From: JABWAN01 sp041918175 | GTDB taxonomy: Bacteria > Zhuqueibacterota > Zhuqueibacteria > Zhuqueibacterales > Zhuqueibacteraceae | Assembly (NCBI GenBank): GCA_041918175.1 | Contig: JAYRWE010000062.1 | Span: 1 to 64,000, forward strand | DNA length: 64,000 nt | Direction: 5' to 3' | Shown here: positions 1 through 7,915 of the stretch, one piece after another | How the letters are laid out: every line of letters begins with the position of its first letter | Numbering within the stretch: position 1 is the stretch's first letter | The notes under the pieces: generated by a model | Told to the model about the DNA's origin: nothing | Seen by the model: the letters and a program-made list of their open reading frames with translations, nothing else | Database searches by the model: none | Translations under genes and position numbers: made by a program

Positions 1-448
1 ATGATGAACATGAAAATTTTTTTGCAACGAATAACACCCCCCGAACCCCCCTCAAGGGGGGAATATCACGAGTACCAAATGATTCCCCCCTTGAGGGGGG
101 CCAGGGGGGTGTCGCTTCGCATAATGATGAACATGAAAATTTTCCCACCGTGAATAACACCCCCCGAACCCCCCTCAAGGGGGAAATATCACGAGTACCA
201 AATGATTCCCCCCTTGAGGGGGGCCAGGGGGGTGTCGCTTCGCATGATGCTGAACATGAAAATTTTCCCACCGTGAATAACACTTCTCGAACCCTCCTCA
301 ATGGGGGAATACCACGAGTACCAAATGATTCCCCCCTTGAGGGGGGCCAGGGGGGTGTTGTCCCGCATGATGATGAAGATGAAAATTTTCCCACCGCGAA
401 TAACACTTCCCGCACCCTCCTTAATGGGGGAATACCACGAGCGGCCTC
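1..448. repeat. 123-bp tandem repeat array, four copies, truncated by window edge
   Basis: The motif GAACATGAAAAT or a one-base variant recurs near 7, 130, 253 and 376, giving an exact 123-bp period. Each unit holds a C/G-rich palindrome (CCCCCCTCAAGGGGGG-like) followed after about 25 bases by a second, oppositely oriented CCCCCCTTGAGGGGGG block and a GGCCAGGGGGGTGT box, so units can fold into strong hairpins. The fourth unit is incomplete and runs into the start of the response regulator at 449. Because 123 is divisible by three, a 100-codon frame (150-452) stays open; its product is a repeated SPLEGGQGG peptide, a translation commonly produced by this kind of interspersed repeat, so it is not treated as a gene. 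Confidence 0.9.
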
Positions 449-1207
449 ATGAAAATCCGCGTGCTCATTGTCGACGACGAACCCATCGCGCGACGCGGGT
501 TGCGTAATTTGCTCAAAGCCGAGCCGGACGTTGAAATCATCGGCGAATGCGGCGACGGTGTGCAAGCGGTGGAAGAGATTGCGCGCCAAACGCCCGATCT
601 CGTGCTGCTCGATATTCAAATGCCGGAGAGTGACGGCTTCAGCGTGATTGAAACCCTCGGCCTCGCGCGCATGCCGCTGTTCCTCTTCATCACGGCGCAC
701 GACGATTTCGCTTTGCGCGCCTTCCGCGTGCATGCGCTCGATTATTTGCTCAAGCCCGTGAAAGCCGCGCTGCTACACGAAGCGCTCGCGCGCGCGCGCA
801 CGCAACTCGCCACACAGGCACATGCGCAAGAAGAGCAGCGCCTCGCCGCGCTCATGCGCGAGCTGGCAACGGCGCAACGTTATGCCGAGCGCTTTGTCGT
901 GAAAGAGAAGGACGGTATTTTAATCATTAAAGCGAACGAGGTGCAATGGCTCGAAGCCGAGGGCGATTATGTGCGCTTGCATCATCACGGCAAGCGACAT
1001 TTGCTCCGCGAAAAAATCAGCGAGTTGGAGCAGCGCCTCGATCCTCAACAGTTCGCACGCATTCATCGCTCCGCCATGGTGAAACTGGACGCCATCAAAA
1101 CCATGACGCCCCTCACCAACGGCGATTATGGCGTCACACTGCTTGACGGCACGCGCCTCACGCTCAGCCGCACCTACCGCGAAAACTTCTTTGCCCGCCT
1201 TTCATAA
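449..1207 (+). CDS. LytTR-family response regulator
   Basis: A 252-residue two-domain transcriptional regulator. Residues 1-120 form a receiver domain with the acidic pair D9/D10, phospho-acceptor D55 in LLDIQMP, T82 and K102 in LLKPV. Residues 150-252 form a LytTR DNA-binding domain (VQWLEAEGDYVRLH, then RIHRSAMVKL). Such proteins are phosphorylated by a membrane histidine kinase, usually of the LytS/7TMR family and usually encoded just upstream; no kinase is visible, so it may lie beyond the left edge. The ATG at 449 follows directly on the last unit of the tandem repeat array, meaning that the promoter and leader of this gene lie inside repeat DNA. The regulon cannot be deduced. Confidence 0.93.
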   Translation: MKIRVLIVDDEPIARRGLRNLLKAEPDVEIIGECGDGVQAVEEIARQTPDLVLLDIQMPESDGFSVIETLGLARMPLFLFITAHDDFALRAFRVHALDYLLKPVKAALLHEALARARTQLATQAHAQEEQRLAALMRELATAQRYAERFVVKEKDGILIIKANEVQWLEAEGDYVRLHHHGKRHLLREKISELEQRLDPQQFARIHRSAMVKLDAIKTMTPLTNGDYGVTLLDGTRLTLSRTYRENFFARLS

Positions 1208-1236
1208 GCCCAAGCGTTACGAAATGTGAAAAGCTT

Positions 1237-1406
1237 AGTACCTGAATTTTGCCCTGTTGATGCCGCCAACCTCCGCCTGATGCAGTAAGCATCAGGCTAA
1301 AAGGTGGAAGCGATCTAAAGATCGCTAATCACCCGTAGGGTGGTAGCCAACTTTAGTTGGCTTGCACCTCCTAGCCTGATGCTTCAGCATCAGGCGGAGG
1401 CTTTTT
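1237..1406. repeat. Nested inverted-repeat element, copy A
   Basis: About 170 bp bounded by near-perfect 36-bp inverted arms: CCTCCGCCTGATGC at the left and GCATCAGGCGGAGG at the right. Each arm is itself a hairpin (GCCTGATGC with GCATCAGGC). Inside are two further perfect hairpins, GCGATCT-aa-AGATCGC and GCCAACT-tt-AGTTGGC. The left flank begins AGTACCTGAATTTTGC. Copy B at 33740-33905 shares the flank and arms but has different internal stems. No open reading frame or transposase is present, so this resembles a MITE or REP-like element mobilised in trans. Confidence 0.85.
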
Positions 1407-1533
1407 GCTCCTCCTATACAGAGTTCACTTCAAACATCTCGCCCACCGTTTCAACTCCCTTTTTGCACGCCTCATCGTTGTTCTACTCGCTTCATCGCAT
1501 CGGCATTGTGACTCGTGCGCTGGTTGCGTAAAG

Positions 1534-1598
1534 TTTGTAGTGATGCCTTGCGGCATTACATGCTCGTGACACGAGACGCCTGAAGGCGTTACTACGAA
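1534..1598. repeat. Three-hairpin element of the TTTGTAG/CTACGA family
   Basis: Outer arms TTTGTAGT (1534-1541) and ACTACGAA (1591-1598) enclose three stems: ATGCC/GGCAT, CTCGT/ACGAG and ACGCCT/AGGCGT. The layout is cloverleaf-like but there is no tRNA anticodon arm, T-loop or acceptor sequence. The same outer arms recur at 42009-42192 (two copies) and 52827-52912 with other inner stems. It lies 37 bp upstream of the secreted FG-GAP gene. Confidence 0.75.
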
Positions 1599-1635
1599 CG
1601 TTTTGCACGCCTCGCAACCCCAAGGAGACTTTGCC

Positions 1636-3468
1636 ATGCAGCTTCGCCTCACTTTCTCGCTTCGCCTTTCGTTTATGCTCTTGCTCACTGCGCTCTTTAT
1701 GAACGCTAATTTTCTTCATGCGCAAACCTTCACGCGCATCACGACCGGCGCGCCCGCGACCGACGGCGGCGCTTCGCGCGCGGTGGTGTGGGTCGATTAT
1801 GATCACGACAACGATCTCGATTTGTTCGTTTCCAACGGCCTGCGTGCCGGGCAGAGGGCTTTTCTTTATCGCAATGACGGCGCGCCGAATTTCACGTTCA
1901 CGAAGATCACGGACTCGCCGCTCGTAGGCGACGCCGCGCGCTCGGACGGCAGCACCTGGGGCGACTATGATAACGACGGCGACGTCGATGCGTACGTCGC
2001 GACTTGGTATGGCGACCGCAATCTGTTTTATGAAAACAACGGCGCGGGACTCTTCACGAAGATTACCACCAACACGATTGTCGGCGACAATGATTTCACG
2101 GAAACGTGTAGTTGGGGCGATTACGACAACGATGGCTGGCTCGACTTGTATGTTTCGAATAGCGGCGATGCCGCTTCCACCGGCCCGCAGCGCAATTTTC
2201 TCTATCGCAACAACAGCAACAAGACATTCACGAAAATCACGACCGGCGCGATTGCAACCGACGCGTTTTATTCGCGCGGCGTGAATTGGGTGGATTATGA
2301 TGAGGACGGTGATTTCGACATGTTTGTGACGAATGAGGAGGCGCAGGCCAATAATCTCTATCGCAATTTGTTGAAAGACACCGGCGCCGCGAGTTTTGAA
2401 AAAGTCACGACTGGCGCGCTCGTGACCGATCGTGCGACTTCATGGAGCGCAAGCTGGGGCGATTACGACAACGACGGCGATCTCGACGTGTTCGTCGCTA
2501 ATTTCAACGGCCAAAACAACGCGCTTTATCGCAACGACGGCAGCGGCACATTTACGAAGATCACCGACGGCATCATCGTTTCCGACGGCGGCTTCTCCGC
2601 GTGCAGCGGCTGGGGCGATTACGACAACGACGGCGATCTCGATTTGTTCGTCACCAATGCCTATGCGAGCGTGCAGGTGAAAAATTATTTGTATCGCAAT
2701 GATTTGGTGGAAACCGGCGCCGCGACTTTCGAAAAGGTCACGACCGGCGATCACGTGAATGATCTTGGTTGGTCGTACGGCTTCAGTTGGGGCGATTACG
2801 ACCGCGACGGCGATCTCGATATTTTTGTCGCGCGCACGTTCAATGAAGCGCAGAACAATACGTTCTATCGCAACAACGGCAACGCTAATCACTGGCTGGA
2901 AATCAACGCGGTGGGCACAACTTCGAACCGTTCGGCGATTGGCGCGAAGCTGTTTGCCAAGGCAACGATTGGCGGTTCAGCAACGTGGCTGCGCCGTGAT
3001 ATTGAAGGCCAGAGCGGCTATTGCAATCAAAATTTGCAAGTGCATTTCGGATTAGGCACGGCAACGAAGGTCGACTCTCTCAAAGTGCTCTGGCCTTCGG
3101 GGCAGATCGACATTCGCACCAATATCAAAGCGGACACGGCGCTGACGATTATCGAAAGCCCGAGCACATCCGTGCAAGAAGGCGCGCACGAAACTTCGCC
3201 GCGCGAATTTGAATTGGCGCAGAATTATCCCAACCCGTTCAATCCTGCGACCACGATTCGTTATCGCCTGCCGAGCGCGCAGCCGGTGAAGCTGATCGTT
3301 TATGACACGCTCGGGCAAACCGTGGCGACATTGGTCGATGAAAACAAACCCGCGGGCGCGCACGCCGTGGTTTTCGATGCGCCGCAAACCGCAAGCTCGG
3401 GATTATATTTTTATCGCCTCACCGCCGGAGCATATGAGGAGACGAAAAAGCTTTTGTTGATGAGATAG
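1636..3468 (+). CDS. Secreted FG-GAP/VCBS repeat protein with ASPIC/UnbV domain and T9SS sorting tail
   Basis: A 610-residue exported protein. The ATG at 1636 has an AAGGAG box ten bases upstream and starts a signal peptide (about 30 residues, ending HAQ); an earlier in-frame ATG at 1603 lacks this. Residues 30-430 hold at least seven FG-GAP/VCBS-type repeats, each with a DYDNDGDLD calcium-binding loop of the integrin-alpha propeller type. Residues about 425-515 form an ASPIC/UnbV domain (NHWLEINAVG, then LGTATKVDSLKVLWPSG). The last 85 residues are a type IX secretion sorting domain starting FELAQNYPNPFNP. Known family members are cell-surface or released proteins of unknown ligand; an adhesion or polymer-binding role is inference. 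Confidence 0.93.
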   Translation: MQLRLTFSLRLSFMLLLTALFMNANFLHAQTFTRITTGAPATDGGASRAVVWVDYDHDNDLDLFVSNGLRAGQRAFLYRNDGAPNFTFTKITDSPLVGDAARSDGSTWGDYDNDGDVDAYVATWYGDRNLFYENNGAGLFTKITTNTIVGDNDFTETCSWGDYDNDGWLDLYVSNSGDAASTGPQRNFLYRNNSNKTFTKITTGAIATDAFYSRGVNWVDYDEDGDFDMFVTNEEAQANNLYRNLLKDTGAASFEKVTTGALVTDRATSWSASWGDYDNDGDLDVFVANFNGQNNALYRNDGSGTFTKITDGIIVSDGGFSACSGWGDYDNDGDLDLFVTNAYASVQVKNYLYRNDLVETGAATFEKVTTGDHVNDLGWSYGFSWGDYDRDGDLDIFVARTFNEAQNNTFYRNNGNANHWLEINAVGTTSNRSAIGAKLFAKATIGGSATWLRRDIEGQSGYCNQNLQVHFGLGTATKVDSLKVLWPSGQIDIRTNIKADTALTIIESPSTSVQEGAHETSPREFELAQNYPNPFNPATTIRYRLPSAQPVKLIVYDTLGQTVATLVDENKPAGAHAVVFDAPQTASSGLYFYRLTAGAYEETKKLLLMR

Positions 3469-3582
3469 AAATTGGGCTGCTGTGTTTGCTAACACGAGGT
3501 ATGCATGTTGGGGGAAACTTGTGGAAGGGAGGAAGGGAAGGTTTCGGATGATTGAGCGCGGCATTTGCGCAGAAGCAAGGTT

Positions 3583-3990
3583 TCAATTTGCTCGGCCTGA
3601 TACGAGCATGCCGCGCACGCGCTGACGTAGTTCTTCTAGCAAAAAGGGCTTCGGCAAAAAATCCGTGCGCGGATGTTCGAGCGCTTGGCGTAGCTTCTCC
3701 GAGTCTTTGAAGCCGCTCAAGAGCAACACCGGAATATGCGCAATCGCGCCGTCGGTGCGAATGAGCTGTAGCGCTTCGAGGCCGCTCATTTCCGGCATCA
3801 CAACGTCGAGCAAAATTAAATCCGGCATTTCTTTGCGAATCGCAGTCAAGCCGTCGCGGCCGTTTTTTGCTTCGACCACTTCGAGATTCTCGCGCGTCAA
3901 TGTGTGCCGAATCAACGTGCGAATACAGGCTTCGTCGTCTATCGTAATCACTTTGCGCGGGCGTAAAGTTTCGGCAGGAGCGTTTTTCAT
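3583..3990 (-). CDS. Single-domain response regulator (receiver only)
   Basis: A 135-residue CheY-like receiver. Visible signature residues are D18/D19, phospho-acceptor D62 in LILLDVVMPEMSG, S92 in LLLSGF and K114 in FLPKPF. There is no output domain, so it probably passes phosphate or binds a partner protein. Its ATG (3988-3990) overlaps the stop of the GIY-YIG gene upstream (ATGA), so its translation is probably coupled to that gene. A longer reading frame extends upstream to 4107, but it would lie inside the preceding gene and adds only low-complexity sequence. The link to a nuclease-like protein suggests a regulated nucleic-acid function, which is inference. Confidence 0.88.
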   Translation of the reverse strand: MKNAPAETLRPRKVITIDDEACIRTLIRHTLTRENLEVVEAKNGRDGLTAIRKEMPDLILLDVVMPEMSGLEALQLIRTDGAIAHIPVLLLSGFKDSEKLRQALEHPRTDFLPKPFLLEELRQRVRGMLVSGRAN

Positions 3991-5426
3991 GGCTGCGCCA
4001 ACTCCACGCGTTCGTGAAAAATTTCCGGGGAGCGCAGCAAACGGAGCAATTGCGTTTCCACCTCTTCGCTGGCTTGCGCTTCGTTCAATGGGAGTGCGCT
4101 GATCCACGCACGATTTTGCTGGAACCAGCGCCGCGCGATTTCAATTTGCGTGCGTTGTGTTGGAGTCACTTCTGGCGCTACAACTTCGGGAGCAACAAAA
4201 TCCGCGAGCATCTTGCGCAAGCGCGCTCGCGGAATACGCACGAGGTTGATCAGCAGGCGCTTGAGTTTCCGCGCCGAGAGAAAATAGAGCACGACGCGGC
4301 CTTTGCTCGCAGTCGGCGCTGGTTCGCGCAGCGGCACGAGAAAAATCGTGGGCGAGAAACGCGCAGGCGTGGCTTCATGAACTTCAATTTGCCGATTGAG
4401 CGCCGGCCGCAAACGCTTGATCAAAGCTTGCTCGCGCAACAGCGCTTCCAATTCCGTGTCGAACAACTCATAATGTAAGCGCGCGACTTGCTTCAGCATG
4501 TGCCGCAGTTTCGGCTCTTCCGTAAAGGCATTGGCAAAATAGCCGCGCACGCGTGTGCGCAAATTCGCCGACTTGCCAACATAAATCACCCGCCCCTCGC
4601 GATCTTTCATCACATACACGCCGGGCGTCTCCGGCAAATCCACAATCATTTTTTCCTCGAAATCAAACTGCGAAAAATCGGCGCGCGCTGGCGCTTGGGC
4701 GAAATGTGCAATCTGCTCCCAAGTTGACAAGCCGCGCTCGGCGCAACGTGTTTGCAACGCTTCCCAGATTTCCGCATGCGCGTGCATTTGATCTTCCCAA
4801 CTTTCGCTCCGCATTTTTGTGCGCACGAGCTTTTCATAAACCAAAGCAAGCTGTGGCGGTCGGCTCAATCCCAAAAGTTGGCGCGCAAGTTTTTGCAACG
4901 CGATTCTCCCCGGCGGCAACCATGCTTCGGCATGATTTAGCGTGAGGCGTCGCAAGGCGGCGAGTGTCGTGGACATATTCCACGACACAAGCACGCATGC
5001 TTGCAATTCCGGCAAATCGCGCTGCACAAACTCCTGCGCTGCAACTTGCTTTAACCCGTGGTCCGTGCCTTCCTGCGGTGCGCTGTTGCCCACTCCGATT
5101 TCACACATATGCAACTTCGTTTCGCGCAATAGTCTCCAGCAAAGCACCACGCGCTGTGCGGTTTTCAGTTCGCGTAACTGCATCGGCGTGAAGACTAAAC
5201 AATAGCGCGTGGCGTGAGCTTGCTCATTCGGTATTCCCGTTTGCGTCAAGTACCAGTTGCCCAGACCGTCCGCGGCGAAACGCGTTTTATCTGCGAGCAA
5301 TGCGCCTACTACGCGCTCGGCCGTTGCCGGGGTCGTGTTGCGGAGACGCAAAACCTGGCTCGCGATAGCCATGCTCGAAGCATGGCCGCCGTTGCGCTCG
5401 AGAAAATTTCGCACTTGTTCTTGCAT
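3987..5426 (-). CDS. GIY-YIG domain protein with degenerate DnaQ-like exonuclease region
   Basis: A 479-residue protein. Residues 264-345 are a UvrC-like GIY-YIG nuclease domain: LPETPGVY with GVY at 269-271, YVGKS at 283-287, R290, and the catalytic Glu in LLREQALIKRLRPALN (E332). Residues 1-60 look like a small helical N-terminal module. Residues about 75-240 follow the length and order of the DEDD exonuclease domain of DnaQ/GIY-YIG fusion proteins (compare LVSWNMSTTLAALRRL with the usual AHNxxFDxxFL), but the DxE and later Asp ligands are missing. The C-terminal region (350-479) is not recognised. Likely a DNA repair or structure-specific nuclease; the exonuclease part should be inactive. 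Translationally coupled to a downstream receiver protein. Confidence 0.85.
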   Translation of the reverse strand: MQEQVRNFLERNGGHASSMAIASQVLRLRNTTPATAERVVGALLADKTRFAADGLGNWYLTQTGIPNEQAHATRYCLVFTPMQLRELKTAQRVVLCWRLLRETKLHMCEIGVGNSAPQEGTDHGLKQVAAQEFVQRDLPELQACVLVSWNMSTTLAALRRLTLNHAEAWLPPGRIALQKLARQLLGLSRPPQLALVYEKLVRTKMRSESWEDQMHAHAEIWEALQTRCAERGLSTWEQIAHFAQAPARADFSQFDFEEKMIVDLPETPGVYVMKDREGRVIYVGKSANLRTRVRGYFANAFTEEPKLRHMLKQVARLHYELFDTELEALLREQALIKRLRPALNRQIEVHEATPARFSPTIFLVPLREPAPTASKGRVVLYFLSARKLKRLLINLVRIPRARLRKMLADFVAPEVVAPEVTPTQRTQIEIARRWFQQNRAWISALPLNEAQASEEVETQLLRLLRSPEIFHERVELAQP

Positions 5427-5676
5427 GGGAATAAAAAAGGGCGACGAAGATGGCCTCGCGCAGAAACTTCGAGACTTTAGAAGTTCCCTCGCCAGACCAT
5501 GCTACGATCGCCCGTTTAAAAAATTTCTCATCATACCCAACTCCTGCGCACGATGAGCGGTTGAACACTTCCTTGTTTGTGTCGCGAAAATAGAAGCACG
5601 GCTTTAGAAAGTCAACGGGAATTTTTCGCGCACGCGTGCCCTCACATAACGTGCGCGCGACTGCTCATCCCCGCTT
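5427..5676. other. Intergenic spacer, 250 bp
   Basis: Separates the GIY-YIG gene from the 3' end of the dioxygenase gene; both run on the minus strand. It contains one modest hairpin (AACTTC/GAAGTT around 5464-5484). It should hold the promoter of the GIY-YIG/receiver pair, but no clear promoter can be defined by eye. Confidence 0.4.
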
Positions 5677-6393
5677 TCAGCCTTGCATCCCGCTTCCTGC
5701 TTCCAACACAATATCGAAGCTCACGCTTTCATGGTTCTGCCCGTTCGTTTGTTGTTTCGCCACTTTCATCATGAGCGCGCGCTGAAACATGGGATCGCTT
5801 TCGTGCCTATCATCTCCTTCGAAAAATAATTCCGTGACGAGCGTTTTGTAACCGGGGTGTGTGATCTTATAATGAATGTGCGGCGAGCGCCAAAAGTCCG
5901 CGCTGGGTTGATAGGCAATCGGATGGATCGCTTCAAATTCATAATAGCCGGTTTCGGAAGTGATCAATCGCGCGCGATTTCTAAAACCCTGCTGGTCATT
6001 TGCCGCGCCGCTGGAATATTTGCCGGTGTGATCCACATGCCACACGTCGAGCACTGCGCCTGCGAGCGGTTTCTTGGTATCAAATGCCCACACACGACCG
6101 CTGACCACCAACACCGTTCCCGGTTCAAACGGCGGCGTTACCTTCGCGCGAAACGGTGCGCCCGCGCGATAAAATGGCCCCAAGGGATTTTGCGGCGTGG
6201 GCTTGAGTTGATCTTGCATCACGAGCGCAATCGGCGGCTCGCCCATTTGCTGCAACACCTGCTCGCTGACGGCAATGTTGTGACTCGCTGCAGTTGGTCG
6301 GGCCTCCGCGCGCAACGTTAAACCGGTCGCACCTAGAGTTGCCAAGCTCATGCTGGCATGCTTCAAAAAATCTCGCCGTGATATTTCGCTCAT
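5677..6393 (-). CDS. Intradiol ring-cleavage dioxygenase-like protein with Tat signal
   Basis: A 238-residue protein of the protocatechuate 3,4-/catechol 1,2-dioxygenase fold. It starts with a twin-arginine signal (SRRDFLKH, residues 5-12), so it is exported folded. The four Fe(III) ligands expected for the family are visible: Y126 (GKYS), Y161 (IAYQP), H172 and H174 (PHIHY). The LDVWHVDHTG strand and NPLGPFYR entry motif also match. Family members insert O2 into catechol-type rings; extracytoplasmic ones of this size are widespread and their substrates mostly unknown. It could instead be a carbohydrate-binding relative, but the complete ligand set argues for activity. It lies 34 bp downstream of the SnoaL-like lipoprotein gene on the same strand. 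Confidence 0.88.
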   Translation of the reverse strand: MSEISRRDFLKHASMSLATLGATGLTLRAEARPTAASHNIAVSEQVLQQMGEPPIALVMQDQLKPTPQNPLGPFYRAGAPFRAKVTPPFEPGTVLVVSGRVWAFDTKKPLAGAVLDVWHVDHTGKYSSGAANDQQGFRNRARLITSETGYYEFEAIHPIAYQPSADFWRSPHIHYKITHPGYKTLVTELFFEGDDRHESDPMFQRALMMKVAKQQTNGQNHESVSFDIVLEAGSGMQG

Positions 6394-6427
6394 GGGTTTC
6401 TCCTTTATGAATGCGCCAAGTTAAAAG

Positions 6428-6910
6428 TTACTTTTTTACCGGGCCCCACATTTGATGCGTGATACGCCATGCGCCGTCTTGTTGGCGCTGCGCAAGCGTG
6501 AGGAACATGCCGTTATTCGTCAAATCCGATTTGTTTCCGTCTTTCTCATAGGTGAAAGCAAGCCGGCTCGTTCCGCGCAGATAGGCCAGATCGCCGTTGC
6601 CATTAATTTCATCGAGATGCGCGACAAACTCCGTGATCTTCGTGCGCGAACTGTCATTGGGATACCAAAAATTTTTGATCGCCGCCATGCCTGTAATCGG
6701 GCCAATGTTGGCAGGCATGAGCACGGCTTCCGGCGCGAGCGTTTGCAAAACGCGCGAGGTGTCGTCTTGCAACCAGGCGTCGACATAAGTTTGGTGCAGG
6801 GCTTTGATGGCTTCAACGTCGCTCGGCGAAAGCGCGCGAGGCACCGGTTCTGAAGAAGAGCAGGCCTGCAGCATAAAAGCCGCAACAAACAGGAGCAAAA
6901 TTTTTTTCAT
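6428..6910 (-). CDS. SnoaL/DUF4440-like lipoprotein
   Basis: A 160-residue protein with a lipoprotein signal (MLQAC, Cys17) and an NTF2/SnoaL-type cone domain: an initial helix with ALHQTYVDAWLQDD, then LAPEAVLMPANIGPITG, and late beta strands ending AWRITHQMWG. This fold is used both by small-molecule isomerases and cyclases and as a simple binding module; no catalytic pair is convincing here. Its start lies 18 bp after the kelch gene stop, so it is probably the last or second-last gene of the 9039-to-6428 operon. A second SnoaL-like protein is encoded at 14599-15066. Confidence 0.82.
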   Translation of the reverse strand: MKKILLLFVAAFMLQACSSSEPVPRALSPSDVEAIKALHQTYVDAWLQDDTSRVLQTLAPEAVLMPANIGPITGMAAIKNFWYPNDSSRTKITEFVAHLDEINGNGDLAYLRGTSRLAFTYEKDGNKSDLTNNGMFLTLAQRQQDGAWRITHQMWGPVKK

Positions 6911-6928
6911 TGCGAAAGCCCTCTTGGG

Positions 6929-7915
6929 TTAATGTCCGTTATCAAGGCGAACGCGCGGCGCGTGATACGCGGCGCGCACCCACTGTTTGCCGTCATATTC
7001 CCACGTATCGCCAAAAACTTTTTCGCCGTCATGTCCGCCGAATAAAACGAGGCGCTGCCGTTTGCGATCATACACCAGTGCTGCATGATTGCGCGCTTCC
7101 GGGCCAGCAAGTGCGAGGCGTTGCCAACTTTCGTTGCGGAAGCGCCAAGTATCATCGACGCGTGTGTTGCCGTTCCAGCCGCCGAAGCGAATCACATCGT
7201 TTCGTTTGCTATCGAATGCCATGGCGCTGTTGAAGCGGCCTTCTACGAGCACAGGTTTTATTTCACGCCATTGCTCATGCGCAAACTCCCACGTTTCTCC
7301 CGAAGCGCCGCTGCCGCCAAAGAGCAGCATGCGTTCGCGCACGGAATCATAAACCAGCGCAGCGCCGTTGCGAGGCGACGGGCCGCTCATTTCGATTTGC
7401 AGCCACTGTTTGCCGTCCCATTGCCACGTATCGCCCAACCGTTGCATTTGACCGAATGCGATTTGATAACCGCCAAACAACACCACGCGTTTGCGAGCGC
7501 TATCGTAAACCATATTCGCTTCTGCGCGCGCCGGTGGTGTTGCAATTTTCAACTCATGCCAACGCGTGCCATCCCATTCCCACATGTCTTGCAAAAAAGT
7601 AGCGGTGTCGTTCTCTGCGCCGAAGAGCACGCGATTGCCGCCAAAGAGCACGACGCGATTGCGCGCGTTATCATACGCCATCGCCGGAAACGTGCGCGGT
7701 TGCGGACCGTTTGTCGCAATGAGTCGCCATTGTTTGCCGTTCCATTCCCAAAAATCGCCGCGCACTTGTTTTTCATCCGCGCCGCCAAAGAGCAGCACGG
7801 TGCCGCGCGCTTCGTGATAGATCATCGCATGCGCGTTCCGCACGGTGAGTGAATCCGCGGCATTCGTCGCAACCACAATTCCCAGCGTTATCAGCAAGAC
7901 CAGCCGTCGCGTCAT
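6929..7915 (-). CDS. Secreted kelch-repeat beta-propeller
   Basis: A 328-residue protein with an N-terminal signal peptide and five to six kelch-type blades. Each blade carries the AMAYDxxRxxVVLFGG pattern followed by DTWEWDGKQW; for example residues about 27-45, 78-95, 135-150 and 185-200. Kelch propellers in bacteria usually bind ligands or proteins rather than act as enzymes. The ATG overlaps the stop of the upstream phosphatase-like gene (ATGA at 7912-7915), so both are probably translated together. The function is not known. Confidence 0.9.
   Translation of the reverse strand: MTRRLVLLITLGIVVATNAADSLTVRNAHAMIYHEARGTVLLFGGADEKQVRGDFWEWNGKQWRLIATNGPQPRTFPAMAYDNARNRVVLFGGNRVLFGAENDTATFLQDMWEWDGTRWHELKIATPPARAEANMVYDSARKRVVLFGGYQIAFGQMQRLGDTWQWDGKQWLQIEMSGPSPRNGAALVYDSVRERMLLFGGSGASGETWEFAHEQWREIKPVLVEGRFNSAMAFDSKRNDVIRFGGWNGNTRVDDTWRFRNESWQRLALAGPEARNHAALVYDRKRQRLVLFGGHDGEKVFGDTWEYDGKQWVRAAYHAPRVRLDNGH

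Noticed and set aside
1..448. Regular repeats considered as a CRISPR array
   Set aside because: The whole 123-bp unit is repeated, with no short constant repeat and unique spacers, and there are no cas genes.
150..452. A 100-codon frame across the tandem repeats
   Set aside because: It exists only because the repeat unit is 123 bp; its product is a repeated SPLEGGQGG peptide typical of translated non-coding repeats.
1534..1598. Cloverleaf-like fold considered as a tRNA
   Set aside because: No T-loop GTTC box, no anticodon arm layout and no acceptor stem of 7 bp with a discriminator base; the same outer arms recur elsewhere with other insides.
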